The position numbers were made by a program, and so were the translations under genes. Positions 16,393-27,692 of a stretch of 64,000 bases of DNA are shown piece after piece. The notes under the pieces are model-generated. The model ran no database searches. It saw nothing but the letters and a program-made list of their open reading frames with translations, and had not been told where the DNA came from. Numbering within the stretch: the first letter of the stretch is position 1; each line of letters begins with the position of its first letter. The stretch is from Diaphorobacter limosus. GTDB lineage: Bacteria > Pseudomonadota > Gammaproteobacteria > Burkholderiales > Burkholderiaceae_C. Where the stretch lies: the NCBI RefSeq assembly GCF_033100095.1, contig NZ_CP136921.1:2946501-3010500 (forward strand), in the 5' to 3' direction.

Positions 16393-16737
16393 ATGCAGAT
16401 CCAAGTGCACACCAACGACAACATCCAGGGCGGTGAGTCGCTGATCCGTTGGGCCCAGGACGAGGCGGCAGCCAAGCTGGCGCGCTTTCGCGAACATGTG
16501 ACGCGCGTGGAGCTGTTCCTGTCCGACGTGGACGCGGGCAAGTCCGGCGTGGACGACAAGCGCTGCGTGATCGAGGCCCGCCCCGCCGGCCGCCAGCCGG
16601 TGGCAGCCACCGCCGAGGCCGCCAAGGTGGCCGACGCCGTGGCCGCGGCACTGGACAAGCTGGTGCGCTCGCTGGGCGACGACATCACCCGCGCCAAGGA
16701 TCGCCAGGGCCGCGAAAGCATTCGCACGGCGGAGTGA
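16393..16737 (+). CDS. HPF/RaiA family ribosome-associated protein
   Basis: 114 residues in the ribosome hibernation factor family (sigma-54 modulation / S30EA). IQVHTNDNIQGGESLIRW and RVELFLSDVDAGKSGVDDKR give the beta-alpha-beta-beta-beta-alpha N-terminal domain that sits in the decoding centre and silences 70S ribosomes. There is no C-terminal dimerisation domain, so this is the short form. An AAGGAGGATAG site (16380-16390) precedes ATG 16393. A repeat and a MITE-like palindrome separate it from the convergent signalling genes. Confidence 0.75.
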   Translation: MQIQVHTNDNIQGGESLIRWAQDEAAAKLARFREHVTRVELFLSDVDAGKSGVDDKRCVIEARPAGRQPVAATAEAAKVADAVAAALDKLVRSLGDDITRAKDRQGRESIRTAE

Positions 16738-16740
16738 TCT

Positions 16741-16790
16741 TCTATCAAAATAATAGCTGCCGGCGTTTGCTGAAAGAGCGTTAGAGCATT
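16741..16790 (+). repeat. Interspersed short repeat, copy e
   Basis: TCTATCAAAATAATAGCTGC then CGGCGTTTGCTGAAAGAGCG and TTAGAGC. It starts 3 bases past the HPF-gene stop. Confidence 0.7.
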
Positions 16791-16802
16791 TTTTTGTTCA
16801 AG

Positions 16803-16839
16803 AAAGGGCTGCGCGCATGCAATGCGTTCGCAGCCCTTT
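16803..16839 (+). terminator. Long stem-loop after the HPF gene
   Basis: Arms AAAGGGCTGCGCGCAT (16803-16818) and ATGCG..CGCAGCCCTTT (16822-16839): a 16-bp stem with a 2-base bulge and a 3-base loop. The T content after it is weak. It sits between convergent genes and probably ends the HPF transcript. Confidence 0.6.
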
Positions 16840-16853
16840 GCGTTCTTATAGAA

Positions 16854-16977
16854 CCGGCAACTAACGGTTGTGGACTGTCGTCATCCCGGCGAAAGCCGGG
16901 ATCCAGCAGCTACGCTGGCTAAGGGCGTCCCTGGATCCCGGCTTTCGCAGGGATGACGGTCAACCCTTTGTTGCCGG
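16854..16977. repeat. Palindromic MITE-like element with GTCATCCC arms
   Basis: About 124 bases. Inner arms are CGTCATCCCGGCGAAAGCC (from 16879) and its near-complement ending GGATGACG (16958). Outer ends CCGGCAACTAACGGTTG (from 16854) and CAACCCTTTGTTGCCGG (to 16977) are also complementary with a few mismatches. The GTCATCCCGGCGAAAGCCGG motif is, to my knowledge, a widespread proteobacterial intergenic repeat. No open frame inside. Confidence 0.75.
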
Positions 16978-16997
16978 GTCAATAGGCCTGCCGCGAG

Positions 16998-19070
16998 CTA
17001 TGCCGGGTTGGTGCTGATGTATGCCTCGAATGCCGCCAACGGAAGCGGTTTGGCGAACAGATAGCCCTGCGCATGGTCGCAGCCCAGGGCCTTGAGCAGG
17101 TCGCGCTGGGCCGCGGTTTCCACCCCTTCGGCTATGGTCTGTATACCCAGCTTGTGCGCCATGGTGATGATGGCCTCGACGATGGCGTGGTCGTTGCCGC
17201 CGGCCTCCAGCCCGCGGATGAAAGAGGCGTCGATTTTCAGGTAATCGATGTCAAAGCGCTTCAGGTAGGCCAGCGAGGAAAAGCCGGTGCCAAAGTCGTC
17301 CAGCGCCACCTCCACCCCGTGCTGGACAAAGCCTGTGAGGCAGTCACGCACCAGCTGCGAGTTTTCCACCAGCGTGCCCTCGGTGATCTCCATGGTGATG
17401 GCGTTGCGCGGCAGGTTGCTGGCATCCATCAGGTGAGCCCAGTGGGCGGCGCTGAAGCCGGGGCGGGCGAGCTGTTTCGCTGATACGTTGACGTTGATGG
17501 GCAGCAGCCGTGCGTGGTGCGCGCGGATATGCGCCACGGACTGCACCGCCTGGCGCAGCACCCATTCGCCGATCTCATGGATCAGGCCCGACTCCTCGGC
17601 CAGCGGTATGAACTCCATGGGGCTGATCAGGCCGTGTTGCGGATGCTGCCAGCGCAGCAGCGCCTCGGCCTTGACCACCTGGCCGCTGCGCAGGTCGATG
17701 ATGGGTTGGTAGTGCAGCAGCATTTGCCGCCCCTGCAGCGCCTGGCGCAGGTCGCGCAGCAGCATGGCGCGGCGCACGATCTGGGCCTGCATGGCCGGGT
17801 TGAAGTGGGCGAAACGGTTACGCCCCCCGGCCTTGGCGGTGTACATGGCCTGGTCGGCGAACTTGATCAGCTCGTCCAGGCTGTGGGTGTCGCGCGGGTA
17901 CACGGAAATACCGATGCTGGCCTGGGTGTGCAGCTGGGCGCCGCCCACATGCAGTGGCGCCGCCAGTTCGGTGTTGATGCGTGTGGCCAGCTGCGCAATG
18001 GCCGTGGTCTCGGCCATGCCGGGCAGGATGATGGCGAACTCGTCACCGCCCAGGCGCGCCACCAGGTCGCCCTGGCGCACGCAGGCCTCGATGCGCTGCG
18101 CCACCTGCCTGAGCAGCTCGTCGCCCCGGGCGTGGCCCAGGGTGTCGTTGACCTCCTTGAAGTTGTCCAGATCCAGCAGCAGCAGCGCCACGCTGCCCTG
18201 CAGGCCGGCGGCCTTGTGCATGGCGCCCTGCAGCTGTTCACGGAACATGGCGCGGTTGGGCAGGCCGGTCAGTTCGTCGAAATGCGCCTGGCGCCAGATC
18301 AGCGCGTCCTGGCGTTTTCTCTCGGTCACGTCCTTGAGCACCACGGTGGTGCCGATCTCGCGCTGCGTGGTGTCGGCTATCGGCGTGACGGTGACCTCGA
18401 CATGCAGCTCCTGCCCGTGGCGGTTGTTCAGCAGGCAGGTGGTGCCGTCGGGCAGGTTCTTGTCGATGGTGATGCTTTGCCGGCCATGGGCGTCCAGCAG
18501 CGGCACGATGTCCGCCAATGGCTTGTCGAAACAGTCCCCGCCGGCGCAGCCCAGCAGTTCCTCGGCCGGCAGGTTCATGAAGCCCACGCGCCCCTGGGCG
18601 TTGGCCACCACCACGCAGTCGTTGATGCTCGCCAGGATGGAGGCATGCGTGATGTGGGACGAGCGCAGGCTTTCCTCCACCTGGTGGCGGTGCAGCGCAA
18701 CGCGCAGCGCCATCGTCAGGTCGTTCTCGCGAAACGGCTTCACGATGTAGCCGAACTGCGCATTGATCTGCGCGCGCTGCAGGGTCTCCCGGTCGGAATG
18801 CGCCGAGGCGAAGATCACCGGCGTCTGCAGGCTTTGGTAGATCTGCTCGGCCGCCTCTATGCCGCTCATGGCGCCTTTCAGGCGTATGTCCATCAGCACC
18901 AAGTCTGGTTGTAACTGCTGCGCCATGGCGATGGCTTGGGGCCCCGTGTCGGCAATGCCCAGCACTTGGTAGCCCAGGCGGGTGAGGCGGTCGGCGGTTT
19001 CCTCGGCAATCAGGGCCTCGTCCTCGACGATGAGCAGCCGATAGGGGGTGATGTCGGCACTGGGGCTCAT
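16998..19070 (-). CDS. Response regulator with PAS, GGDEF and EAL domains
   Basis: 690 residues. A receiver domain at the N-terminus has acidic pair E16/D17, phospho-acceptor D61 (LVLMDIRL) and K111 (YIVKPF). A PAS domain spans about 135-260. A GGDEF domain follows with an intact RLGGDEFAIILPG, so diguanylate cyclase activity is possible. An EAL domain follows with KAEALLRW, ITMEITEG, DDFGTGFSSL and EGVET, so c-di-GMP phosphodiesterase activity is also possible. The protein converts a phosphorylation signal into c-di-GMP change. Its ATG overlaps the stop of the upstream histidine kinase gene (ATGA), so the two form a pair. Confidence 0.93.
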   Translation of the reverse strand: MSPSADITPYRLLIVEDEALIAEETADRLTRLGYQVLGIADTGPQAIAMAQQLQPDLVLMDIRLKGAMSGIEAAEQIYQSLQTPVIFASAHSDRETLQRAQINAQFGYIVKPFRENDLTMALRVALHRHQVEESLRSSHITHASILASINDCVVVANAQGRVGFMNLPAEELLGCAGGDCFDKPLADIVPLLDAHGRQSITIDKNLPDGTTCLLNNRHGQELHVEVTVTPIADTTQREIGTTVVLKDVTERKRQDALIWRQAHFDELTGLPNRAMFREQLQGAMHKAAGLQGSVALLLLDLDNFKEVNDTLGHARGDELLRQVAQRIEACVRQGDLVARLGGDEFAIILPGMAETTAIAQLATRINTELAAPLHVGGAQLHTQASIGISVYPRDTHSLDELIKFADQAMYTAKAGGRNRFAHFNPAMQAQIVRRAMLLRDLRQALQGRQMLLHYQPIIDLRSGQVVKAEALLRWQHPQHGLISPMEFIPLAEESGLIHEIGEWVLRQAVQSVAHIRAHHARLLPINVNVSAKQLARPGFSAAHWAHLMDASNLPRNAITMEITEGTLVENSQLVRDCLTGFVQHGVEVALDDFGTGFSSLAYLKRFDIDYLKIDASFIRGLEAGGNDHAIVEAIITMAHKLGIQTIAEGVETAAQRDLLKALGCDHAQGYLFAKPLPLAAFEAYISTNPA

Positions 19071-20449
19071 GTACCGGACTCCTTGCGTGCGGGCAGAGGT
19101 AGTGTCAGCAACACTCTTGTGCCGGGCTGCGCCGACGTGAACTGCACCTGGCCATTGAGCTGCTTGACCAACGAGCGTATCAGGCGCTTGCCCAGCGAGT
19201 TGCCACTGGCCAGGTCAAAATCCGGCGGCAGGCCGCAGCCATCGTCGCTCACCTCCAGCTCGAAACGTCCAGGCTCTGTCCGGCGCAACGCCACCAGCAA
19301 CCGGCCCGCGCGTCCGTCTTGTAGGCCATGCTTGAGGGCATTGGTGATCAGCTCGTTGAGGATCAGCCCGCAGGGCACGGCCATGTCTATGCTGAGCAAG
19401 ATGGGCTCCAGCTCGGTGACGAGCTGTACCTGGCCGGTGCTCAGGCTGTAGTTGGTGAGGAGCTGGGCGCTCAGGCTGGTTACATATTCGGTAAAGTCCA
19501 CCTCGGCCAGGTTGTGGCTGTACAAGGTCTCGTGTACCAGGGCCATTGAGCGCACCCGATCCTGGCTTTGGCGCAGTATGGTTTTCAGGTGCTCGTCGTC
19601 CAGGTTGTTGGACTGCAGCGAAAACAGGCTGGATATTACCGCCAGGTTGTTCTTTACCCGATGGTGTATCTCCTTGAGCAGGACTTCCTTTTCCTTGAGT
19701 GAGTCGAGTATCAGTTGCTCTGCGCGCTTGCGGCTGCTGATGTCGCGAATGGCGCTCACGACCAGCGTGCCGTTGCTGGTCTTCAAGGGGCTGAGGCTGA
19801 TTTCGATGGGCATCTCCGAGCCGTCCTTGCGCAGGCCATAGAGCTGAAGTTCTTCCCCCATGGGCCGCACCCGCGGATTGGCATGGTAGCCACTTCGGTA
19901 CTGGGGGTGGTGGGCGCGAAAGCGCTGCGGGATCAGCACCTCGATCGGCTGGCCCAGAAGCTCCTGCCGTGCAAAGCCAAACACGGTTTCGGTTTGCGAG
20001 TTGACCAACTCTATCCTGCCCTGTGCGTTGACTATGACCATGGCGTCCGGTGCCGACTCCAGCAGGTCGCGCATCAGCCTTTCGGTGTGCACGCGCTCGG
20101 TCACGTCGCGGACTACGCACAAGGTCATGGGGCCGATGTTGCCGCGCAGGGGGCTGAGCATGACGTCCACGGAAAATTCGCTGCCGTCCTTGCGCAGACC
20201 CGCCAACTGCAGTCCCTGGCCACCCATGGCGCGCGGGTGGGGGGACTCACCGTAGTGCTCACGGTGACCGATGTGCTGTCGTCTGCGGTGCTTGGGAACC
20301 AGGGCTTCGATCATTTGCTGATCAAGCTCGCCTGATGCATAGCCAAACAAGGTGCAGGCCTGGGCGTTGGCTTGCACGATGAGCCCCTGTGGATCGACCA
20401 CCAGGAGCCCGTCGGGCGATGAGTCGAATGCCTGCTGGTAGTACTCCAT
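19067..20449 (-). CDS. PAS-PAS sensor histidine kinase (HisKA_2 type)
   Basis: 460 residues without clear membrane helices, so cytosolic. Two PAS domains (about 1-120 and 122-250) share the same LRKDGSE motif. The phospho-acceptor region is LLKEIHHRVKNNLAVISSLF, the HisKA_2 / HWE-like type with His in EIHHR. The ATPase domain has LILNELITNALKHG (N-box) and SDDGCGLPPDF (G1-box). It should phosphorylate the coupled receiver-GGDEF-EAL protein. The PAS ligands are unknown. A chemoreceptor gene lies 75 bases upstream on the same strand. Confidence 0.92.
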   Translation of the reverse strand: MEYYQQAFDSSPDGLLVVDPQGLIVQANAQACTLFGYASGELDQQMIEALVPKHRRRQHIGHREHYGESPHPRAMGGQGLQLAGLRKDGSEFSVDVMLSPLRGNIGPMTLCVVRDVTERVHTERLMRDLLESAPDAMVIVNAQGRIELVNSQTETVFGFARQELLGQPIEVLIPQRFRAHHPQYRSGYHANPRVRPMGEELQLYGLRKDGSEMPIEISLSPLKTSNGTLVVSAIRDISSRKRAEQLILDSLKEKEVLLKEIHHRVKNNLAVISSLFSLQSNNLDDEHLKTILRQSQDRVRSMALVHETLYSHNLAEVDFTEYVTSLSAQLLTNYSLSTGQVQLVTELEPILLSIDMAVPCGLILNELITNALKHGLQDGRAGRLLVALRRTEPGRFELEVSDDGCGLPPDFDLASGNSLGKRLIRSLVKQLNGQVQFTSAQPGTRVLLTLPLPARKESGT

Positions 20450-20524
20450 ATGTGCTTCCTCTCCCCTTGAGGCAGCCGCGATATCGGGCTGCGGTACTGG
20501 TTTGGCAATGGATCCTTTCGGACA

Positions 20525-22150
20525 CTACGCCTGCAAGGCCAGGCTTGCCTGCGCCTTGTGCCGGCGCCGCAGGGCCACGGCGTCGGGGGCATCGGCCGCG
20601 CTCGCGCCTTTGAGGCGGAATACCTGCACGGTCTGGCTCGTGGCCTCCGCCAGGTTGCGCAGCGACTGCGCCGCAGCCGCCATCTGCTCCACCATGGCGG
20701 CGTTCTGCTGGGTAATGCCATCGAGCTGCGCCACGGCCTGGTTCACCTGCGAGATTCCGCCGACCTGTTCACCTGCCGCATGGCTGATTTCATCGACCAG
20801 GGCATTCACCTGGCGCACCGCGGTCACCACCTCGGCCATGGTGCGGCGCGCCACCTCGGTGGTGTCATGGCCGGCCTGCACCGTACGCGCGGAGTCCTCC
20901 GTGAGTTGCTTGATCTCCCTGGCCGATTGGGCGCTGCGCTGCGCCAGGGCGCGCACCTCGGCGGCCACCACGGCAAAGCCGCGCCCATGCTCGCCAGCGC
21001 GCGCAGCCTCCACGGCGGCATTGAGGGCCAGGATATTGGTCTGGAAGGCGATGGAGTCGATGACCTGGGTGATGTCGCCAATGCGCCGCGACGCGTCCTG
21101 AATAGCACGCATGGTTTGGCCTACCTCGTCGACGGCCTGGTTGCTGCGCTCGGCGATGTTGCGGGTTTGTGCCGTCAGCTGGCTCGCCTGGTGGGCCGAA
21201 TCCGCCGTGTGCTGCACCGTGCCGGTGATCTGCTCCATGGCGGCCGCGGTCTGCTCCAGGTTCGCGGCCTGGGCCTCGGTGCGCTGCGACAGGTTGTGGT
21301 TGCCCTGGGCAATCTCGGTGGTGCCGAGCACCATGGAGCTGCTCTGATCGCGCGCATCGCGCACGATGGAGCACAGGTTCACGCTGAGCTGGTTCAGCGC
21401 CTGCTGCAGTTCCCCGAGTTCGTCACTGCGGTTGCACTCCATGGTCTGCGCCAGGTCGCCGGCGGCCAGTCGGTTGGCCGTCGCGATCAGTGCTGTCAGG
21501 GGACGGGCGACCAGGCCTACCTTGAGATTCCAGGCGAACAGAATCACCAGTGCCAGCAGGCCCAGGCCCAGGGCCGGGCTCAGGAAATGCCCCAACAGGT
21601 AGCCCATGCCGATGTTGGCGAACGAGGCCAACAGGAGCTTGGCTGACAGTCCCAGGCGCAGCATTTCGTGCACCCTGCCCCCCAGCGTGCGCCGAATGGG
21701 TCGTCCGCTGGACAGCTGGTGCATGCACCGGCCGCTCTCCTTTTCCGTGCGCATGGTCGCGTAGAGCCGTTCGGCGGCGGCAATCTGCTCGCGCGTGGCC
21801 TCGGTGCGTACCGACATGTAGCCAATGGGCCGACCGTTTTCCAGCAGCGGCGTCGCATTCGCCATCACCCAGTAATAGTCGCCGTTCTTGCGCCGGTTCT
21901 TCACCGGGGCCGACCAGGGCCGGCCGGCGGCAATCGTCTGCCACATGTCGCGATAGGCCTCCTCGGGCATGTCAGGGTGGCGCACGATGTTGTGCGGCTG
22001 GCCCAGAAGCTCCTCGCGCGAGTAACCACTGACCTCGATGAACATCGGGTTGCAGTAGAGGATGCGCCCCTTGGTGTCGGTGGTCGAAACCAGGGTATGG
22101 CCGCTGGGGAAGGGGTATTCCTGGCCGGAAACGGGCAGGTTGATGCGCAT
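20525..22150 (-). CDS. PAS-containing methyl-accepting chemotaxis protein (Aer-like)
   Basis: 541 residues. An N-terminal PAS domain has the Aer-type sequence [20 protein letters not shown] and [18 protein letters not shown], the flavin-binding style of energy-taxis receptors. Two hydrophobic helices at about 172-210 form a membrane hairpin, followed by HAMP and a long signalling coiled coil with the tip motif [21 protein letters not shown]. There is no periplasmic domain, so it senses internal redox or oxygen. The kinase/c-di-GMP pair downstream suggests linked motility control. Confidence 0.92.
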   Translation of the reverse strand: MRINLPVSGQEYPFPSGHTLVSTTDTKGRILYCNPMFIEVSGYSREELLGQPHNIVRHPDMPEEAYRDMWQTIAAGRPWSAPVKNRRKNGDYYWVMANATPLLENGRPIGYMSVRTEATREQIAAAERLYATMRTEKESGRCMHQLSSGRPIRRTLGGRVHEMLRLGLSAKLLLASFANIGMGYLLGHFLSPALGLGLLALVILFAWNLKVGLVARPLTALIATANRLAAGDLAQTMECNRSDELGELQQALNQLSVNLCSIVRDARDQSSSMVLGTTEIAQGNHNLSQRTEAQAANLEQTAAAMEQITGTVQHTADSAHQASQLTAQTRNIAERSNQAVDEVGQTMRAIQDASRRIGDITQVIDSIAFQTNILALNAAVEAARAGEHGRGFAVVAAEVRALAQRSAQSAREIKQLTEDSARTVQAGHDTTEVARRTMAEVVTAVRQVNALVDEISHAAGEQVGGISQVNQAVAQLDGITQQNAAMVEQMAAAAQSLRNLAEATSQTVQVFRLKGASAADAPDAVALRRRHKAQASLALQA

Positions 22151-22320
22151 GGGTGGACCTCACAAGGGCACGGGATGGCGGGATGGTCGAGGGCACTGGG
22201 TGGGAACCCGGTGCGGTGGCGTTTGCTAACTCAAGTCAAGGCAGGTGATTTTGTCGCATTCGAGATTTATGTAAATATTTGTTGCGATTTTGTGGTGGGG
22301 GGGTTACCCTGATTGACATG

Positions 22321-22343
22321 AAAAAACGCGCCCGAGGGCGCGT
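22321..22343 (-). terminator. Rho-independent terminator of the tkt-RM-gap operon
   Basis: Read on the minus strand, AACGCGCCC-TC-GGGCGCGTT forms a 9-bp stem with a 2-base loop directly followed by a T run (A6 on the plus strand at 22321-22326). It lies about 25 bases past the gap stop. Confidence 0.85.
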
Positions 22344-22368
22344 TCTTGGATGGGGTTGTAGTGGTGGC

Positions 22369-24154
<1,786 letters not shown>

Positions 24155-24158
<4 letters not shown>

Positions 24159-25354
24159 TCTTCATTCTCCTGGGACTGCCATGCCCCGGTCACGCGCTTG
24201 TGAACTGATGTGCCGCGCATGCGCTTGACGCGCACGGTGGCGGTTTGCGTGGCGGTGGCCACCAAGGCTTGCCCTATCGCCCGGCCGAGGGGAACCGGAA
24301 CGGCGTTGCCAATCTGGCGATAGCAATCACTAAGGGCACCCTCAAAGTGCCAGTCATCCGGAAAGCCCTGTATGCGTGCGTACTCGCGTACCGATAGGGG
24401 ACGCAGCGCCGTAGGGTGGCCCAGCAAGGTGGCCTTTTGCACCGGGCTCGTGACCAGGGTAGGCGCAGGCTCGCTGCGCGAAAGTCGCCTGTAGAACCCT
24501 ACCTTGCCGCCTCCCGATGCGTAGGCGCCGCCCATGGCTTTGGGGCGAATTTCTTCTGGCAGAGTTTTCCAGTTTCCGCCCTCGGGCACCAAGGTCAGAT
24601 ATTGCCCGATGGTGGTGGAGAACTTGGCGCAGGGGCCTGGGTCATCCAGTCCCTGCAGGGCTTCGCCCAGGGTGTGCCAACGCAAATCCGGATTTTGGTG
24701 CTGAGGGAAATGCGAGGGTATGGGTAGGAAAATATCTTCGCCATCACGACTGCCGATGATGACCAGGCGCTCGCGGAACTGCGGCGTCCCGTAGTGCACG
24801 GCGTCGAGCACGCCATGTACGGTGCGGTAGCCCAGCTCGGCAAACAATTGAAGAATATGGTCGAGGACGGCCGGTGATGCCTTGTCGTCGGGTTGCTGGC
24901 GCATGGATGCCAAGCCCTTGACGTTCTCCATGACGAAAAACCGGGGCTTGAGCTGGCGCACGACCTGTACGAAATCTTCGTACAGCTGGCCGCGGTGGTC
25001 TTGTACGCCCATGCGTTTGCCGGCCGTTGAAAAAGGCTGGCAGGGCGGGCCGCCGACGACGGCAAAAATTTCCCGACCACGCATCCCGCAGGTATCGAGC
25101 AAACCGTGTAGCTGTGGATCCTCGGCCAGCAACTGGCGTAGATCGCCTTGTACCGCCGTGTGGCCGTTGCGGCGTATGGTTTGTACGCACCACGGGTCAA
25201 TGTCTTGTGCCACCACGGTACGCAGGCCCGCCTGTTCCAGTCCCATGTCCAAGCCCATGGCGCCGCTGAACAGTGAAACCACGGGATAGGGATGCGCGCG
25301 GTTGGCCTCGCACTGCAGCAAGCTGGCTTGGAACAAGGGCAGATCGTCGCGCAC
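24155..25354 (-). CDS. DNA (cytosine-5-)-methyltransferase
   Basis: 399 residues with the C5-methyltransferase motifs in order: I SLFSGAMGLDMGLEQAG (27-43), IV GGPPCQPFS with catalytic Cys-105, VI MENVKG, VIII QFRERLVIIG, a target-recognition region, IX RPLSVREYARIQGFPDDW and X YRQIGNAVPVPLG. It methylates cytosine in one specific site to protect it from the adjacent endonuclease. GTG 25354 lies 21 bases after the tkt stop with CTGAAGG as ribosome-binding site, so it is transcribed from the tkt promoter unless it has its own. Composition suggests horizontal arrival. Confidence 0.95.
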
Positions 25355-25375
25355 GCAAAAACCTTCAGGAAACGG

Positions 25376-27412
25376 TCAGCGCTTGCGCTGCAGCGCGGCG
25401 CGCACGGTGTCGGCCACGTTCTCGGCGGTGAAGCCGAAATGCTTGAACAGCACGCCCGCCGGGGCCGATTCGCCGTAGCAGTCGATGCCGACCACGGCGG
25501 CGCAGCCGTATTTCCACCAGCCGTCGGTCACGCCCATTTCAACGGCGATGCGCGGCAGGCCCGCGGGCAGCACCAGCTTTTTGTACTTGACGTCCTCGCG
25601 GTCGAAGGTGGTGGTGCTGGGCATGGAGACCACGCGCACGGCGATCTTTTTCTCGGCCAGCAGCTTTTGCGCGGACAGGGCCAGTTGCACCTCGGAGCCG
25701 GTGGCGATGATCACCGCCTGGGCCTTTTTCTTCAGGCCCACATCCTTGGGCTCGCTCAGGATGTAGGCGCCGCGCGAGATGTCGCCCAGATCCTTCTTGG
25801 GCGCGTAGGCCAGGTTCTGGCGGCTCAGCAAGAGCGCGGTGGGCTTGTCGCGGTTGGACAGGGCCACGCTCCAGGCGACGGCGGTTTCGGTGGTGTCGGC
25901 CGGGCGCCAGACGTCCAGGCCGGGGATCAGGCGCAGGCTGGCGGCATGCTCGATCGACTGGTGCGTCGGGCCGTCCTCGCCCAGGCCGATGGAGTCGTGC
26001 GTGAACACATGGATCACGCGTTGCTTCATCAGCGCCGCCATGCGAATGGCGTTGCGGCTGTAGTCGCTGAAGGTCAGGAAGGTGCCGCCGTAGGGGATGA
26101 AGCCGCCGTGCAGCGCCACGCCGTTCATGATGGCGGCCATGCCGAACTCGCGCACGCCGTAGTTGATGTGGCGGCCACCCACGCCTTCCTCGGTCTTGAC
26201 CACGGCGCCCGCGGCGTCAAAGCGCAGATTGGGCGTGCTCTTGGTGTTGGTGAGGTTGGAGCCGGTCAGGTCGGCGCTGCCGCCCAGCAACTCGGGCAGC
26301 TGCGCGGTGAAGGCCTCCAGCGCCAGCTGGCTGGCCTTGCGGCTGGCCACGGTCTGGCCTGCCGTATGCGCGGCGACCACGGTATCGACGGCCACCTGGG
26401 CGAAATGCTTGGGCAGGTCGCCGGCCATGCGGCGCACAAACTCGGCGGACAGCTCGGGGTGGGCGGCCTGGTAGGCGGCAAAGCGCTCGTTCCATTCGGC
26501 CTCGCGCGCAGCGCCGGCGGCCTTGGCGTCCCAGTCGGCGTAGACCTCGGCCGGAATCTCGAACGGGCCATGCTCCCAGCCCAGCGCGGCGCGGGTGAGG
26601 GCGATCTCGTCCGCGCCCAGCGGCTCGCCGTGGGCCTTGGCGGTGTTGGCGCGGTTCGGGCTGCCCTTGCCGATATGGGTCTTGCAGATGATCAGCGTGG
26701 GGCGCTGCGTTTCCAGCTTGGCCTGGGCGATGGCCTGGGCCACCTTGTCCGGGTTGTGGCCGTCGATGGGGCCGATCACGTTCCACTGATAGGCGTTGAA
26801 GCGCTGCGAGACATCGTCCACGAACCAGGGGGCGATCTGGCCGTCGATGCTGATGCCGTTGTCGTCGTACAGCGCGATCAGCTTGTTGAGTTTCCAGGCG
26901 CCGGCCAGCGCGCAGGCCTCGTGGCTGATGCCCTCCATCAGGCAGCCGTCGCCCAGGAAGGCGTAGGTGTGGTGGTCCACCACGGCGTGGCCGTCGCGGT
27001 TGAATTCGTTTGCCAGCAGCTTCTCGGCCAGCGCCATGCCCACGGCATTGGCGATGCCCTGGCCCAGCGGGCCGGTGGTGGTCTCGACGCCGGGGGTGAT
27101 GCCCACCTCGGGGTGGCCGGCGGTCTTGCTGTGCAGCTGGCGGAAGTTCTTCAGCTCCTGCAGCGGCAGGTCGTAGCCGGTCAGATGCAAGAGGGCGTAG
27201 ATCAGCATCGAACCGTGGCCGTTGGAGAGCACGAAACGGTCGCGGTTCGCCCAATGCGGGTTGACGGGGTTGTGCGAGAGGTGCTGGCCCCATAGCGCCA
27301 CGGCCATGTCGGCCATGCCCATGGGGGCGCCGGGGTGGCCCGAGTTGGCTTGTTGAACGGCGTCCATTGCGAGTGCGCGGATTGCATTCGCCATTTGTTG
27401 TGCGTTGGCCAT
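25376..27412 (-). CDS. tkt: Transketolase
   Basis: 678 residues. Thiamine-diphosphate enzyme moving two-carbon units between sugar phosphates in the pentose phosphate (and Calvin) pathways. The N-terminal [18 protein letters not shown], the ThDP/metal motif [20 protein letters not shown] and the second-domain [15 protein letters not shown] are all intact. ATG 27412 begins the usual [19 protein letters not shown]. The frame stays open to 27547, but that part is translated from a MITE-like palindrome and has no similarity. First gene of the operon tkt - methyltransferase - endonuclease - gap. Confidence 0.97.
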   Translation of the reverse strand: MANAQQMANAIRALAMDAVQQANSGHPGAPMGMADMAVALWGQHLSHNPVNPHWANRDRFVLSNGHGSMLIYALLHLTGYDLPLQELKNFRQLHSKTAGHPEVGITPGVETTTGPLGQGIANAVGMALAEKLLANEFNRDGHAVVDHHTYAFLGDGCLMEGISHEACALAGAWKLNKLIALYDDNGISIDGQIAPWFVDDVSQRFNAYQWNVIGPIDGHNPDKVAQAIAQAKLETQRPTLIICKTHIGKGSPNRANTAKAHGEPLGADEIALTRAALGWEHGPFEIPAEVYADWDAKAAGAAREAEWNERFAAYQAAHPELSAEFVRRMAGDLPKHFAQVAVDTVVAAHTAGQTVASRKASQLALEAFTAQLPELLGGSADLTGSNLTNTKSTPNLRFDAAGAVVKTEEGVGGRHINYGVREFGMAAIMNGVALHGGFIPYGGTFLTFSDYSRNAIRMAALMKQRVIHVFTHDSIGLGEDGPTHQSIEHAASLRLIPGLDVWRPADTTETAVAWSVALSNRDKPTALLLSRQNLAYAPKKDLGDISRGAYILSEPKDVGLKKKAQAVIIATGSEVQLALSAQKLLAEKKIAVRVVSMPSTTTFDREDVKYKKLVLPAGLPRIAVEMGVTDGWWKYGCAAVVGIDCYGESAPAGVLFKHFGFTAENVADTVRAALQRKR

Positions 27413-27439
27413 GTAAGGCGGCTCCACTGAAGAAGGGGT

Positions 27440-27606
27440 TAGGAGGCTGTGGGACTTGGAAATCGCCGGCTGCAAATCGACCGCAGCGGCCCATTTTTCA
27501 CCGTCTTCTTGCCCAATAGCTGGGCTATTGGGCTGCAAATCCGGCAAAAACTGTGCTCGCTGGGGCCGATTTTCGCTTTCGGCGCTCCAAGTCCGACAGC
27601 CTCCTA
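27440..27606. repeat. 167-bp MITE-like palindrome upstream of tkt
   Basis: Terminal inverted repeats of 21 bases at 27440-27460 and 27586-27606 match at 20 positions (AGGAGGCTGT-[G/C]-GGACTTGGA). The centre is a perfect hairpin (GCCCAATAGC at 27511-27520, TGG loop, GCTATTGGGC at 27524-27533), and the intervening arms also pair partially. There is no coding capacity. It lies between the divergent starts of tkt and the MurU-like gene and may carry or displace their promoters. Confidence 0.8.
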
Positions 27607-27692
27607 CGGAAAAACCCGCTATTTTACCGGCGCGACTTATGGCGCACTGACATGGGGGCGCTGGCGGTAGGGCGATGCACTACAGTGCGGCC

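Noticed and set aside
16879..16958. CRISPR-like spaced repeats
   Set aside because: The two GTCATCCC units are inverted, not direct, and there are only two; it is a palindrome, not an array.
27413..27547. N-terminal extension of transketolase up to 27547
   Set aside because: The extra 45 residues are translated from the MITE-like palindrome and have no transketolase similarity; the normal start is at 27412.
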